Positions 53,141 through 63,290 of a DNA stretch of 64,000 nt are shown here, piece by piece. Made by a program: the position numbers and the translations under genes. Source of the DNA: Bacillus sp. J33 (GTDB lineage Bacteria; Bacillota; Bacilli; Bacillales; Cytobacillaceae); contig NZ_JAEL01000009.1 in NCBI RefSeq assembly GCF_000518885.1, positions 18,580-82,579 of the forward strand, in the 5' to 3' direction. A model generated the notes under the pieces. It ran no database searches and was not told where the DNA came from. It worked only from the letters and a program-made list of their open reading frames with translations. The first letter of the stretch is position 1. Each line of letters opens with the position of its first letter.

Positions 53141-54977
53141 TTGCTGGTTTATCGTCATATTTTTACTTTATTAATATTTTCATTTTTAATTCAGTTTCTG
53201 ATGACAGGATCATCAGGATTTGCTCATTCGACCTTGCAGCAAACATATCCAAAAGAAGGGGAAGAGCTGCCAGAAAGCCCATCTTCGATTGAATTGTGGT
53301 TTCAGGATCCTGTCGTTTTACATTCTGAATCTATTCAGCTGGAGGATGCTTCCGGAAATCAGATTGATTTAGAAAAAACAGTGGCCGATCTCGCCGATAA
53401 ATCTCATATAATAGCTACCTTAACTGAAAAAATACCAGCTGGTCATTATGTTGTAAAAATAAACGTAATCGCATTAGATGGTTTTGTCCTGCAAGAAGAA
53501 TTAAATTTCCAGGTGGAAAAACAAGAGGACAGACAAAAGAAAGAGGAGTTAAAATTACTTAAATACTCGCCAGATGATGGTGAGATTGTAGAGGGTTCTC
53601 CTCAGAAAATGGATCTCTGGTTTAATCAGCCAACTGAAATAACTGCTATTGGTGTCTTTGATGACAAACAGCAATCTATTAGTACAAAAGAACCTTTCGC
53701 AGATCCCAATGACCCTAATCATATAATGATTGAGTTTGCTGAAGAATTACCACAAGGAACATACCAAGTAACGTGGTATGCACATCCGAGCAATTTAGAT
53801 GGTAGAAATCAACCAGATATTCTTGATGTTTTTTACTTTGCTGTAAATGAGTTTACACCCATAAAACAACTAAATGCGGGCGAACCAGCAAAATCCATTT
53901 GGTTTGAGAATATGGGATTTAAACAAATAGGTTACTGGCTGCAATTTATGGGGATTACCATTTTATTTGGCAGTACATTTTTTCATTCAGTAATATTGAA
54001 ACAACACAATTTATTAAAATGGCGTAAGCTTTCTTCTGTTTTATTGCTTTTTGTCATATTTGGTATCTCTATTGTTTTAATAGACCAAAAGGGGGAATTA
54101 GAAAGCCTCGCATTAACACAATTTCTATCATTAAAGTTTGTATGGATACCTATATTGCAAATTGTTCTGCTTTTTACTGGAATACTGTTTAAAAAAGCTA
54201 AATTATTTCTTTATGGAATTGCATTACTGCTAATGCCTCTTATAACCGGGCATGCTGCATATCCTCGCTATGGCGGAAATTTATCAGTCATTGTTAATGC
54301 GGTACATTTATTAGCAGCATCGATTTGGATTGGAGGATTATTTGCAATTATAACCATTCCTAAAAAAGAAAAAATAAAGGAATTACTAAAAGAAACTCTT
54401 CCAACTTACTCGAAATGGGCATTTATAAGTTTAGTGGTCATTATAGTTACTGGAATATATATGACAAATCAATATGTCCCTTCTTTTTCAATTAATAGTT
54501 TCATCAAAAGTGAGTGGGGAAAGGCCATTGCGGTGAAGATAACAGCAACGCTAATTATTTTTATTTGGCCCCTTAACAGGTGCAATTGCTGAATTCAATG
54601 TCAGTGAATCCAGTCATATGCTGAATCCAACCTATGAACAATGGCGATTATTATCATTCGGAAGGTATATAACTCGATTAGATTTCCTCTCCATTTTCCA
54701 ATGGTTATCCGGTGCTTTTATTCGGATTAGCTTAAGTATATTCTTATCCAATTACATTTTATTTGGCCTTAACAAAAAGTGGCCCATATTCGTCATTTAT
54801 TTTCTTTTATTCGCTGCTGCATATATACCCGTAAAACCAGTTCAATTTGCTCACCTTTTAAATGATGTTTACTATCCATCTAGTCTTATATTCCTGATTG
54901 CTTTTATTTCACTATTTTTAATCATTATTCTATGGAAGAAGCAAGGGGGGGATCAGCATGCCAGTGAGAAAATATAG
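53141..54977 (+). pseudogene. CopC-CopD copper resistance fusion gene, frameshifted
   Basis: A TTG start with GAGGAGG seven bases upstream. The first frame (53141-54592) encodes a signal peptide, a CopC domain (about 29-125, beginning AHSTLQQTYPKEGEELP), a second CopC-like domain (145-235) and the first helices of a CopD membrane domain (HLLAASIWIGG). Near 54566 one T seems lost from a T run; the sequence GPLTGAIAEFNVSESSHMLN then continues in another frame and the C-terminal part ends at 54977. Intact it would be about 610 residues and act in copper uptake. It overlaps the start of gerAA by 20 bp. Confidence 0.75.
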
Positions 54978-56430
54978 AACAAATCCCTATGATCAGATAG
55001 ATTTATGGATAAACAACATCTCTGAAATTCAGAAAAAAGAAATGAGATTCGAAACAAAAAACAATGATTCTTTAGACATTATTTTTATCTATCATCAGTC
55101 CTTAACAGATAGTAAATATTTAAATGAAACGGTGATTCCTCGTATACGAAAAGAACTGATTTTGTATGAAACAGCTGATAACATTACACTGGATTATAAT
55201 CAATTTACATTTCCGGCCCATGATACCGCTAACTTTAAAGTGGAATTTGAAGAAAGGGTATTTGCCGGATCAGTGGTTATTTTTATAAAATCGAACGATC
55301 AGGCTTTCCATTATGTAGATGCCTCTAATATACCTAAAAGGACTCCCGAGGAATCAAATACGGAGGTTTCGATTCGCGGACCGCGTGACGGCTTTGTTGA
55401 AAGCATCAGTGATAATATTGCGCTAATCCGTCAGAGATTAAAAACAACGTCATTAAAAAGCATTCAGTATACCCTGGGTAATCGAAGTCACACTAAAGTC
55501 TATCTCATTTATTTGGAAGATGTTCTAAATCAAAACATTCTTTCCCTAATACAAACAAGATTAAAAAATATTGAGGTCGACATTTTAACATCCAGTAATC
55601 AGCTTGAAGAACACTTATATGATAAAACATGGTCAATGTTTCCACTAACAGATTATATGGGGCGTCCCGATTATGTTGTTGACGCAATGAACCAAGGGAG
55701 ATTTGCCATTTTAGTTGATGGAAACCCAAGCTGTATTATTGGCCCTACCAGTTTAAATGCTTTATTAAATTCGCCTGAAGACTCGCATCTTAGTTTTTTC
55801 TATGGAAGCGTTGAAAAAATTCTTCGTATTGTAGCACTATTGACTACCATATTTTTACCGGGATTTTGGGTTGCCCTTAATACTCACCATTTGGACCAGC
55901 TTCCCTATCCAATGCTGGCAACCGTTTCAACCTCGCGTTTGGGGCTTCCCTTATCTACTGGTCTTGAAATGGTTATTATGCTTATTTTATTTGAACTATT
56001 TAAAGAAGCAGGTATCCGGCTGCCAAAAGCTGTAGGGCAGACGGTGGCTGTATTAGGAGGATTAATTGTCGGTGATGCAGCCATTCGTGCTGGGCTTACA
56101 TCTCCTACCATGCTGGTTGTCACAGCGATTACGGCCATTTCCAGCTACACCCTTGTTAATCAGAGTTTGTCCGGAAATATCCTGATCCTCCGATACTTTA
56201 TATTAATTATTTCGATTATGCTGGGTCTCTACGGATTTTTCTTGAGCCTCCTATTTTTAGCGTGCTATCTTGTCTCATTAAAAAGCTTTGAGCAGCCGTA
56301 TGTACCCATATTGGCCAAACCCATCATAAGTGATTTTGTAAAAACGTATTTCCGAATTCCTGATAAATGGAATAAAAAAAGAAATACCGCCTATCAGCCT
56401 ATAGACGAGGACCGTAAAGAGGATGAATAA
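54958..56430 (+). CDS. gerAA: Spore germination protein GerAA family (germinant receptor A subunit)
   Basis: A 490-residue GerA-type A subunit. A hydrophilic N-terminal domain of about 275 residues (including the family motif IRGPRDGFVESISDNIALIRQRL near 139-161) precedes five to six membrane helices (from about 285), with LPKAVGQTVAVLGGLIVGDAAIRAGLTSP near 365-392. The C-terminus is cytoplasmic and charged. It forms a receptor in the spore inner membrane with B and C subunits. AGGGGGGGATC precedes the ATG. The stop overlaps the gerAC start (TAATG). Confidence 0.9.
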   Translation: MPVRKYRTNPYDQIDLWINNISEIQKKEMRFETKNNDSLDIIFIYHQSLTDSKYLNETVIPRIRKELILYETADNITLDYNQFTFPAHDTANFKVEFEERVFAGSVVIFIKSNDQAFHYVDASNIPKRTPEESNTEVSIRGPRDGFVESISDNIALIRQRLKTTSLKSIQYTLGNRSHTKVYLIYLEDVLNQNILSLIQTRLKNIEVDILTSSNQLEEHLYDKTWSMFPLTDYMGRPDYVVDAMNQGRFAILVDGNPSCIIGPTSLNALLNSPEDSHLSFFYGSVEKILRIVALLTTIFLPGFWVALNTHHLDQLPYPMLATVSTSRLGLPLSTGLEMVIMLILFELFKEAGIRLPKAVGQTVAVLGGLIVGDAAIRAGLTSPTMLVVTAITAISSYTLVNQSLSGNILILRYFILIISIMLGLYGFFLSLLFLACYLVSLKSFEQPYVPILAKPIISDFVKTYFRIPDKWNKKRNTAYQPIDEDRKEDE

Positions 56431-57542
56431 TGAAAAAAACTCATTTTTTACTTTTGTTGCTAACGATTCTTCCCCTTCAAGGATGCTGGGGAACTGTCGA
56501 ACCACATAGTCAGAATTATATTGTTGTATTAGCTTTTGATTTTAAAGACGATGAATATTATGTCTATACTCAATCCCTAAGTTTTGCCAACATCGCCAAA
56601 CAAGAAGGCGGAGCTCTGCAGGAAGCACCTCCTTCTCTCATAGGAAAAGGAAAAGGCAATTCGTTTGAACAAGCACTTAGAAACCTGGAAGAAACTTCTC
56701 CATTACCATTCCACTATGGTCAAATTAAAAATATTATTTTAAGCGATTCAGTTATGAAACAAAAACTGTCAAATTTCAAAGACTTAATATCAAGAAGTAC
56801 ATTTTTCCGCTATAATACATGGGTATTTGCAACAAAAGAAGATATGATGTCGATTTTGGAGGGAGAAAGCTTTTTTAATTTGCCTCCTGTCTATAGCCTA
56901 ATCTACTATCCGGAATCCTTAATTGATGAAAATAGTTATTTTCCGGTGGTTCGTTATCATCAATTTTTATCAAGTTATACCGAAAAGGTTAGTTCTATTA
57001 TCATTCCTTCCATTTCTATAAATAAATCAGACTGGAGTGAAAAGAAACCTAAAAAGATCGTTGTAATTGATGGAGGATATGTGCTTGAGCAGAATAAAGA
57101 AACGGTTTTTCTGAATAAGGAGAGTCTTAGGGGCATCCGATGGACGAATAAAGAATACAAGAAATTTCATGTTCAAACCAAACAGGATGATCATGTGGTT
57201 GCATTTGATATCAACGATGCAATATTCGATATTGAAACGTTACCAGGTACTCAGCCAGCCTTTCAAATAAATCTGGAACTCAAAGCAAATGTAGTTCAAA
57301 ATGATGGGCACTTTAAGACTCCACAATTAAAATCCATATTAGAAGAAGAAGTGAAAAAAGAGATCAAAAAGACTTATATAGAAGGAATCAATGAAAACCA
57401 TGATGTTTTTGGTCTGGCTGAAATCCCTTATCGATTTGAACCTGAAAAATGGTCCATTGATCAATTGAAATCGTTACAAGAAGATTCGTTGCAAAAGGTA
57501 GAGGTTAAGGTTCGAATTGATTATGAAGGGGATGTAAAATAG
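56430..57542 (+). CDS. gerAC: Spore germination lipoprotein GerAC family (Ger(x)C)
   Basis: A 370-residue lipoprotein of the Ger(x)C family. The signal peptide ends in the lipobox LQGC (Cys19), then come WGTVEPHSQNYIVVLAFD and three domains typical of GerBC. It is the C subunit of a germinant receptor and needs Lgt for its lipid anchor. The start overlaps the gerAA stop by one base. No gerAB gene (the membrane B subunit, a transporter-like protein) is next to the pair. Confidence 0.88.
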   Translation: MKKTHFLLLLLTILPLQGCWGTVEPHSQNYIVVLAFDFKDDEYYVYTQSLSFANIAKQEGGALQEAPPSLIGKGKGNSFEQALRNLEETSPLPFHYGQIKNIILSDSVMKQKLSNFKDLISRSTFFRYNTWVFATKEDMMSILEGESFFNLPPVYSLIYYPESLIDENSYFPVVRYHQFLSSYTEKVSSIIIPSISINKSDWSEKKPKKIVVIDGGYVLEQNKETVFLNKESLRGIRWTNKEYKKFHVQTKQDDHVVAFDINDAIFDIETLPGTQPAFQINLELKANVVQNDGHFKTPQLKSILEEEVKKEIKKTYIEGINENHDVFGLAEIPYRFEPEKWSIDQLKSLQEDSLQKVEVKVRIDYEGDVK

Positions 57543-58170
57543 TATTCACCTTCCTCTACGTCTTCAGTTCTTCAGGGTATTCCAAGTGCACAAATGCCTG
57601 AAAATAAAGACAATGAGTCTGCATTTAGAATCATTTTTTGATAAAGTTTGTTCAAGGATGCTGAAGATTGGGAGGGGTTTGTAAATAAGTAAATCAACAT
57701 TATCACAAACTCAATTATGTGATAGATGAAAAAAGTGGTATTTTATTGCACCTTCTTATTTCATTTAATGGCGCGCTTGTGGAGCAACGGAGGTAGAAAA
57801 TGATCAAAATTTTTTATAAAACTGAAACTTAAAAAGGTTCAATGCAAGAAATGACTGCTCAATTAGTATTAACGCCAATTTTGTAATCTATGGATATTCT
57901 TTTTGTGAGAATGAATAGAAAGTAAATGTTATTCTTTTTGCATGATTTCCAAGTCAAGTTTCCCTATGAATAATCCAGCGACCCAAGAACCCATTAAAAC
58001 CAAAATATTTTCAAAGTGGGCACCTCATTAGATGTCCATTTTTTTATTTTAAAATTTTCAGAATAATGATTGTTTTCAAAAGGAATCTATGGTAATTTAT
58101 TAAAAACGAAGCCAAGACTTCAAAAATTACAAAAATACAGCACAAACTTCATTTCGAAGGTGACCACTAC
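57543..58170. other. 628-bp intergenic region, decayed sequence
   Basis: A partial stem-loop repeat (57765-57800, TTTCATTTAATGGCGCGC) and a hairpin with T run (TGGGCA/TGTCCA, 58016-58046) are seen. Short degenerate frames exist (one minus-strand frame around 57940-57990 reads MGSWVAGLFIGKLDLEIM and could be a membrane-protein remnant). No gene is supported. Confidence 0.4.
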
Positions 58171-59034
58171 ATGATGCTAAAAGAAACCATAGAAAAAGAG
58201 TTTAATAGCCTTTCCAAAGGCCAGCAGAAAGCGGCAAAGTATTTGCTGGATCATCCAAAGGATTTTGCGGTGAAGTCAGCAGGCGAGATTGGCAAAAGAA
58301 TCGGGGTTAGTGAAACGACCGTGATTCGTTTTTGCTATTCGATTCACCTCTCGGGCTATTCGGAGCTTCAAAAGATGGTTCGCGAGCAGCTGCTGCAAAC
58401 GAATAGCACGCTTGGCCAGTATTTCACGCGCAAGGTGGAGCTGGCGGAGAAGCCTCATTTCTTTGCGAATGCAATGGAGAAGGATTGCCACCATATACGC
58501 GAGACCATTCACAATATTTGTGAGGAAGACTTTGATGGATTGGTGGATCGTATAATTGGAACGAATACAGTTTATGTAACCGGTTTGAGATCTTCTTTTT
58601 CGGCTGCAAGCTGGCTGGCATTCACACTGGGAGTAGTACGAGGCAATACAAAGCTAATCCGGCCGGATACGGATGATTTGCTGCTGACAACCAGTGAAAT
58701 GGATGAGGAATCAACATTTATTGCGATTTCGTTTGACCGTTATATGAAGGATACGATTAAGCTGGCGGAGCTGGCGAAAAAGCAGGGGGCTTTTGTGATC
58801 GGGATTACGGATTCGAGTATCGCACCGATCAAGGAATATGCGGATTTGCTTTTTCATATACACTCATCGGAAAAATCGACGATTGATGCGGCACCAGCCT
58901 TGTTTTCATTTTTGAACGCAGTTATTGCAGGTGTTTCTATTAAGGACAGGGATCGATTCCAAAAACGGAAAGAACAATATGAAAAGCTGGATAATGATCA
59001 CTTTTTTATTCAGCCGGGAGGGAAGATGGATTGA
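58171..59034 (+). CDS. MurR/RpiR-family transcriptional regulator
   Basis: A 287-residue regulator with an N-terminal HTH (SKGQQKAAKYLLDHPKDFAVKSAGEIGKRIGVSETTVIRFCYSIHL) and a C-terminal SIS domain from about 115 (VYVTGLRSSFSAASWLAFTLG, later DTIKLAELAKKQGAFVIGITD). SIS domains bind phosphosugars or related ligands. AAGGTGA precedes the ATG. The gene overlaps the M20 gene by four bases (ATTGA) and is first in the operon, so it is presumably the local regulator, perhaps responding to a D-amino acid derivative or sugar. Confidence 0.85.
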   Translation: MMLKETIEKEFNSLSKGQQKAAKYLLDHPKDFAVKSAGEIGKRIGVSETTVIRFCYSIHLSGYSELQKMVREQLLQTNSTLGQYFTRKVELAEKPHFFANAMEKDCHHIRETIHNICEEDFDGLVDRIIGTNTVYVTGLRSSFSAASWLAFTLGVVRGNTKLIRPDTDDLLLTTSEMDEESTFIAISFDRYMKDTIKLAELAKKQGAFVIGITDSSIAPIKEYADLLFHIHSSEKSTIDAAPALFSFLNAVIAGVSIKDRDRFQKRKEQYEKLDNDHFFIQPGGKMD

Positions 59035-60167
59035 GAGAATACATGGAAGAATTAAAACCTGTGATTGATTGTGTTTTTAAGCATTTGCATGAAAATCCCG
59101 AGATCAGCTGGAAGGAATATAAAACGACGGAGTATTTGCAGACGTTCCTTGAGCACAGGGGATTTGATGTTCAGGTGTTTGGAGATTGTCCGGGCCTAGT
59201 TGTCGAGGTTGGGGAAGGCAGTCCATGTGTTGCACTGAGAGCGGATATGGATGCGCTCTGGCAGGAGGTGGATGGCAAGTTTCAGGCCAATCATTCCTGC
59301 GGCCATGATGCCCATATGAGCATGGCGCTTGGAGCGATGCTTCTGCTTCAAAAAGCAGGAATCCCTTCAAAAGGGAAACTGAAATTCATTTTTCAGCCGG
59401 CTGAGGAAAAAGGGACAGGTGCTTTGAAGTTGATCGAAAAGGGTGTATTGGATGATGTGGATTACTTATACGGTGTCCACCTTAGGCCTATTCAGGAGAT
59501 TCGTGATGGAGAAGCATCCGCAGCCATTTATCATGGTGCAGCAAGATTCCTCACAGGAGAAATTATTGGCGAAGACGCTCACGGCGCACGGCCGCATCTG
59601 GGACAGAATGCGATTGAGATTGGCGCATCCTTAGTGAACGAAATTAAAAGCATTCATCTGGATCCGATGGTTCCTTATACAGTGAAGATGACCAAGTTCC
59701 ATGCAGGCAGTAATTCAGGCAATATCATTCCGGGCAAAGCTTCCTTCAGCCTGGATCTGCGGGCACAAACCAATGAGGTGATTGCCGCTCTGTCTGAAAA
59801 AGTTGAAACGATTACTGAATATTTATCGAAATTATATGGTGTAAAGATCACATTGGAAACGAAAGCGAATGTGGCCGCTGCAGAGGTAGGCGAAGAGGCG
59901 CAGCATTTTATGGAGAAAGCCATTGTGGATGTCCTTGGCAAGGAACAATTAAAGGATCCGATCGTCACTTCAGGCGGAGAGGATTTTCATTTTTACACCT
60001 TGAAGAAACCGAATATTAAGGCCACAATGCTTGGATTGGGCTGTGACTTGCAGCCGGGGCTTCATCATCCGAAAATGACATTTAATCGGGAAGCCATCTA
60101 TTCAGGAATCGAAATCCTGGCAAGTACGATACTGCATACTTTGGAGAGTAACGGAAAGGGGGAATAA
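59031..60167 (+). CDS. M20-family N-acyl-L-amino acid deacylase (desuccinylase)
   Basis: A 378-residue M20D metallopeptidase. The metal-site motifs are visible: NHSCGHDAHM (Cys/His), QPAEEKGTG (Glu pair), EIIGEDAHGARPH (dimerisation domain) and GGEDFHFY and LHHPKMTF near the C-terminus. The start is TTG at 59031 (GGGAGG upstream); an ATG four codons later is the alternative. In G. kaustophilus the corresponding enzyme removes succinate from N-succinyl-L-amino acids, the last step of D- to L-amino acid conversion. The present assignment relies on the gene order with GNAT and NSAR-like enzymes. Confidence 0.82.
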   Translation: MREYMEELKPVIDCVFKHLHENPEISWKEYKTTEYLQTFLEHRGFDVQVFGDCPGLVVEVGEGSPCVALRADMDALWQEVDGKFQANHSCGHDAHMSMALGAMLLLQKAGIPSKGKLKFIFQPAEEKGTGALKLIEKGVLDDVDYLYGVHLRPIQEIRDGEASAAIYHGAARFLTGEIIGEDAHGARPHLGQNAIEIGASLVNEIKSIHLDPMVPYTVKMTKFHAGSNSGNIIPGKASFSLDLRAQTNEVIAALSEKVETITEYLSKLYGVKITLETKANVAAAEVGEEAQHFMEKAIVDVLGKEQLKDPIVTSGGEDFHFYTLKKPNIKATMLGLGCDLQPGLHHPKMTFNREAIYSGIEILASTILHTLESNGKGE

Positions 60168-60169
60168 CA

Positions 60170-60985
60170 ATGGTTTCTACCTTGGAATTAAGGGTTCTTA
60201 AGACATCGGAAGATATGAAACGAATTCAGAAACTGGAACATGAGATTTGGAATATGGCTCCGCTTCCTATCCATCAAACCATTACAGCGGCCCAGAATGG
60301 AGGACTGCTGCTTGGAGCCTTTCACGAAAATGAACTGGTTGGCTTCAGTTACGGGTTTGCCGGTTTTAACAAGGGAACTGGCTATCTGTGCTCCCACATG
60401 CTTGGCATTCACCCTGACCACCAGGATAAAGGCTTGGGTGCCCTATTAAAACAGAAGCAGAAAGAGATGGCTTCCGAAATGGGCTATGACTTGATCACGT
60501 GGACATTCGATCCGCTTGAAAGCCGGAATGCCTACTTGAATCTAGCCAAGCTCAGCGCCATCTGTTCTACTTATGTGGAAAATTGCTATGGGGATATGGA
60601 TGACAGCTTGAATCATGGCCTGCCAACGGACCGATTAAAGGCAGAATGGTGGATTAATAGTTCACATGTGAACGCACCACTGCAGGTAGAATCAGAATCT
60701 GCACAGAATCCATTCGTCTGGGGCGTGTCGGAGGACGATTTTCCGATCCTATTAAATACAGACTGGGAAGGTTCATTGGGTCCTGTGCTTGTACCGGTTC
60801 CCGCAAACTTCCAGGCTATTAAAAACCAAAATTACGAACTTGCAATGGATTGGCGCTTTAAAACGAGAGAGATTCTGAAGCGGCTGTTTGCTCATGGATA
60901 TGCGATGACCAGTTTTAAAAAAGGAAATGAAGGACTCGTGCATTACTATGTATTGGTCCAAAGAGATGGGCTTGAACTCAACTAA
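60170..60985 (+). CDS. GNAT acyltransferase, putative D-amino acid N-succinyltransferase (COG3375 type)
   Basis: A 271-residue protein with an N-terminal GNAT domain: LGAFHENELVGFSYGF, then LCSHMLGIHPDHQDKGLGALLK with the acyl-CoA loop, then LITWTFDPLESRNAYLNLAKLSA. The C-terminal 110 residues form the extra domain of the COG3375 group. Its fixed neighbours (M20 deacylase, NSAR-like enolase) point to N-succinylation of D-amino acids from succinyl-CoA. It starts two bases after the M20 stop. Confidence 0.78.
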   Translation: MVSTLELRVLKTSEDMKRIQKLEHEIWNMAPLPIHQTITAAQNGGLLLGAFHENELVGFSYGFAGFNKGTGYLCSHMLGIHPDHQDKGLGALLKQKQKEMASEMGYDLITWTFDPLESRNAYLNLAKLSAICSTYVENCYGDMDDSLNHGLPTDRLKAEWWINSSHVNAPLQVESESAQNPFVWGVSEDDFPILLNTDWEGSLGPVLVPVPANFQAIKNQNYELAMDWRFKTREILKRLFAHGYAMTSFKKGNEGLVHYYVLVQRDGLELN

Positions 60986-61006
60986 CAGGAAAAGGCGGGA
61001 TGGATT

Positions 61007-62113
61007 ATGAAAGTGACAGAAGTTGTATTGCGCCATATGAAAATGAGAATGAAGGCACCTTTTACCACAAGCTTCGGAACGTTTCAGGATAAAGAATTCC
61101 TTTTGCTTGAAGCCAAGGATGAAAACGGCTTGAGCGGGTGGGGGGAATCTGTTGCGTTCCATTCACCCTGGTACAATGAAGAAACACTGAAAACGAATTG
61201 GCATATGCTGGAGGACTTTATTATACCGGAGCTATTGAACAAGGAAATTGGCCACCCTGATGAAGTGTCCGAGACCCTATCTTACATACGTAAAAATAAT
61301 ATGGCGAAGTCAGCCTTTGAAGGTGCTGTTTGGGATTTATATACGAAGCAGAAAGGCATTCCGCTGGCTGCGGCCATAGGCGGGACAGCCACTGAAATTG
61401 ATGTGGGAATCAGCATCGGCATTCAGGATACCGTGGAAGACTTGCTGCGCCTGATCGAAGAGCATGTGCATGAAGGCTATAAGCGGATTAAAGTCAAAAT
61501 CAAGCCAGGCTGGGATGTTGATGTCATGAGGGAAGTCCGCAAACATTTTCCGGATGTGCAGCTGATGGCTGATGCCAACTCTGCCTACAGGCTGCAAGAT
61601 ATTGAGCTGTTAAAGCAGCTGGATGAATTTGATTTAATGATGATTGAACAGCCACTGGCATCAGACGACATCATCGACCATGCCACGCTGCAAAGAGAGC
61701 TCAAAACCCCAGTTTGCCTGGATGAAAGCATCCATTCTTATGAGGATGCCAGAAAGGCGATTGAGCTTGGAAGCTGCAAGATTATTAATATTAAAATCGG
61801 CCGTGTTGGCGGGCTGACTGAGTCCAAGAAAATTCACGATCTATGCCAGGAGCGCGGTATTCCGGTATGGTGCGGCGGCATGCTTGAATCAGGAATTGGC
61901 CGTGCGCACAATATCGCTTTAACGACTCTATCAAACTTTGTCATGCCAGGGGATACAGCGGCTTCATCACGCTATTGGGAGAAGGATCTAATTGAACCGG
62001 AAGTGACCGTTGATAATGGAATCATTCGAGTGCCAGAAAAACCAGGCCTTGGATATGAGCCTGATCTGGAAGCGATCAAGCAGTTTACTGTTTCGGAAAA
62101 AAGCTATTCCTAG
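61007..62113 (+). CDS. N-succinylamino acid racemase / o-succinylbenzoate synthase (enolase superfamily)
   Basis: A 368-residue member of the NSAR/OSBS (MenC-like) group. The acid/base residues are K162-x-K164 ([11 protein letters not shown]) and K263 ([11 protein letters not shown]), and metal ligands D189, E214 and D239 are all present, at or within one residue of the numbering I recall for the characterised NSAR. Members may make o-succinylbenzoate for menaquinone or racemise N-succinyl amino acids. Here the men genes are absent and the deacylase and GNAT genes are adjacent, which favours the racemase role. AGGAAAAGGCGGG precedes the ATG at 61007. A hairpin follows the stop. Confidence 0.85.
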   Translation: MKVTEVVLRHMKMRMKAPFTTSFGTFQDKEFLLLEAKDENGLSGWGESVAFHSPWYNEETLKTNWHMLEDFIIPELLNKEIGHPDEVSETLSYIRKNNMAKSAFEGAVWDLYTKQKGIPLAAAIGGTATEIDVGISIGIQDTVEDLLRLIEEHVHEGYKRIKVKIKPGWDVDVMREVRKHFPDVQLMADANSAYRLQDIELLKQLDEFDLMMIEQPLASDDIIDHATLQRELKTPVCLDESIHSYEDARKAIELGSCKIINIKIGRVGGLTESKKIHDLCQERGIPVWCGGMLESGIGRAHNIALTTLSNFVMPGDTAASSRYWEKDLIEPEVTVDNGIIRVPEKPGLGYEPDLEAIKQFTVSEKSYS

Positions 62114-62114
62114 A

Positions 62115-62141
62115 GGGAGAGGGGTACCCTCTTCTCTTTTA
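62115..62141 (+). terminator. Hairpin between the racemase and YkvI genes
   Basis: GAGGGAGAGGGG and CCCTCTTCTC form an imperfect stem followed by TTTT. It may reduce expression of the transporter gene downstream. Confidence 0.5.
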
Positions 62142-62185
62142 AAAACAATTGTCGCAAAATTCTAACATTAAAAAGGGGGATTAAC

Positions 62186-63268
62186 ATGAAAAAGAGTATT
62201 CAAATTGCCGGGGCGTTTATTGGCGTCATTGTAGGAGCAGGTTTTGCTTCAGGCCAGGAGATTCTGCAGTTTTTCACAAGCTTCGGCTGGATGGGAATCA
62301 TTGGAGCCGTCGTAGCCACCTTCCTGTTTGCGTTTCTGGGCATGAATTTAACCCAGCTTGGCAGCAGGCTGCAGACAGACTCCCATAAGGATGTCATCTA
62401 TCATATTTGCGGCAAATATCTTGGAATGGCGGTTGATCTCGTCATTACATTCTTCCTTTTCGGCGTGGCTGCTGTGATGCTGGCAGGGTCCGGTTCCATT
62501 TTTGAAGAGCAGTTTGGCATCCCGGGCATGGCCGGGAATATCATCATGGCGGTGTTAGCGATCCTGACGGTTTGCCTGAATATCCAGAAGGTCATTTCCA
62601 TTATCAGTCTTGTGACACCATTCCTGCTGCTGATGGTCATCTTGATCGGCGGGTATGCTATAAGCACAATAGGCATTGATTTGGCAGAAGTTCAAAAGCT
62701 GGCGGAAAGCCAAACGCCAGCTGCATCGAACTGGTTTATAGGTGCACTGCTATATGTTTCTTATAATATAGCGGCTGGAGCAGCGATGCTAACGGTAATG
62801 GGCGGCACGACAAAAGATGAGAAGCAGGCTGGACTGGGCGGAATCCTTGGCGGTGTTGGCCTGGGAGTACTGATCTTACTGATCAATGTAGGGCTGCTCG
62901 TCAAAATGGATGTCGTTGGGGGTTCAAGCATGCCAATTCTCGCGCTTGCAAATGAAATTTCACCAGCGTTTGGCATATTCATGTTCGTGGTGCTTCTTGG
63001 CATGATCTATAACACAGCAGTCGGCATGCTTTATGCATTCACAGCACGGTTTGTGAAAAGGGAGAATCCGAAATTCAATCTCTTTGTTGTCCTATTCGGA
63101 GCTGCTGCTTTTGGGGCAAGCTTTGTAGGATTTATCACTTTGGTAGGAACGGTTTATCCGTTGATGGGGTATCTGGGATTTACATTGATTGCGGCGATAG
63201 TGGCTGCGTGGTTTAGGGGGAAGAGGAAAACAGAAAGACTAAATATCGGGATTCATGCTGAACAGTAA
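62186..63268 (+). CDS. YkvI-family membrane transporter (COG3949)
   Basis: A 360-residue transporter with about ten membrane helices of the YkvI/APC-fold group. The N-terminal IAGAFIGVIVGAGFASGQEILQFFTSFG is the family signature with the unwound first helix (GAGFASGQE). Substrates in this group are probably amino acids, but none is established. AAAAAGGGGGA precedes the ATG. It lies 72 bp after the racemase gene behind a weak terminator; import of the amino acids treated by the pathway is a fair inference. Confidence 0.8.
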   Translation: MKKSIQIAGAFIGVIVGAGFASGQEILQFFTSFGWMGIIGAVVATFLFAFLGMNLTQLGSRLQTDSHKDVIYHICGKYLGMAVDLVITFFLFGVAAVMLAGSGSIFEEQFGIPGMAGNIIMAVLAILTVCLNIQKVISIISLVTPFLLLMVILIGGYAISTIGIDLAEVQKLAESQTPAASNWFIGALLYVSYNIAAGAAMLTVMGGTTKDEKQAGLGGILGGVGLGVLILLINVGLLVKMDVVGGSSMPILALANEISPAFGIFMFVVLLGMIYNTAVGMLYAFTARFVKRENPKFNLFVVLFGAAAFGASFVGFITLVGTVYPLMGYLGFTLIAAIVAAWFRGKRKTERLNIGIHAEQ

Positions 63269-63290
63269 TGAAAGAAAAGTGCTTCAAATA

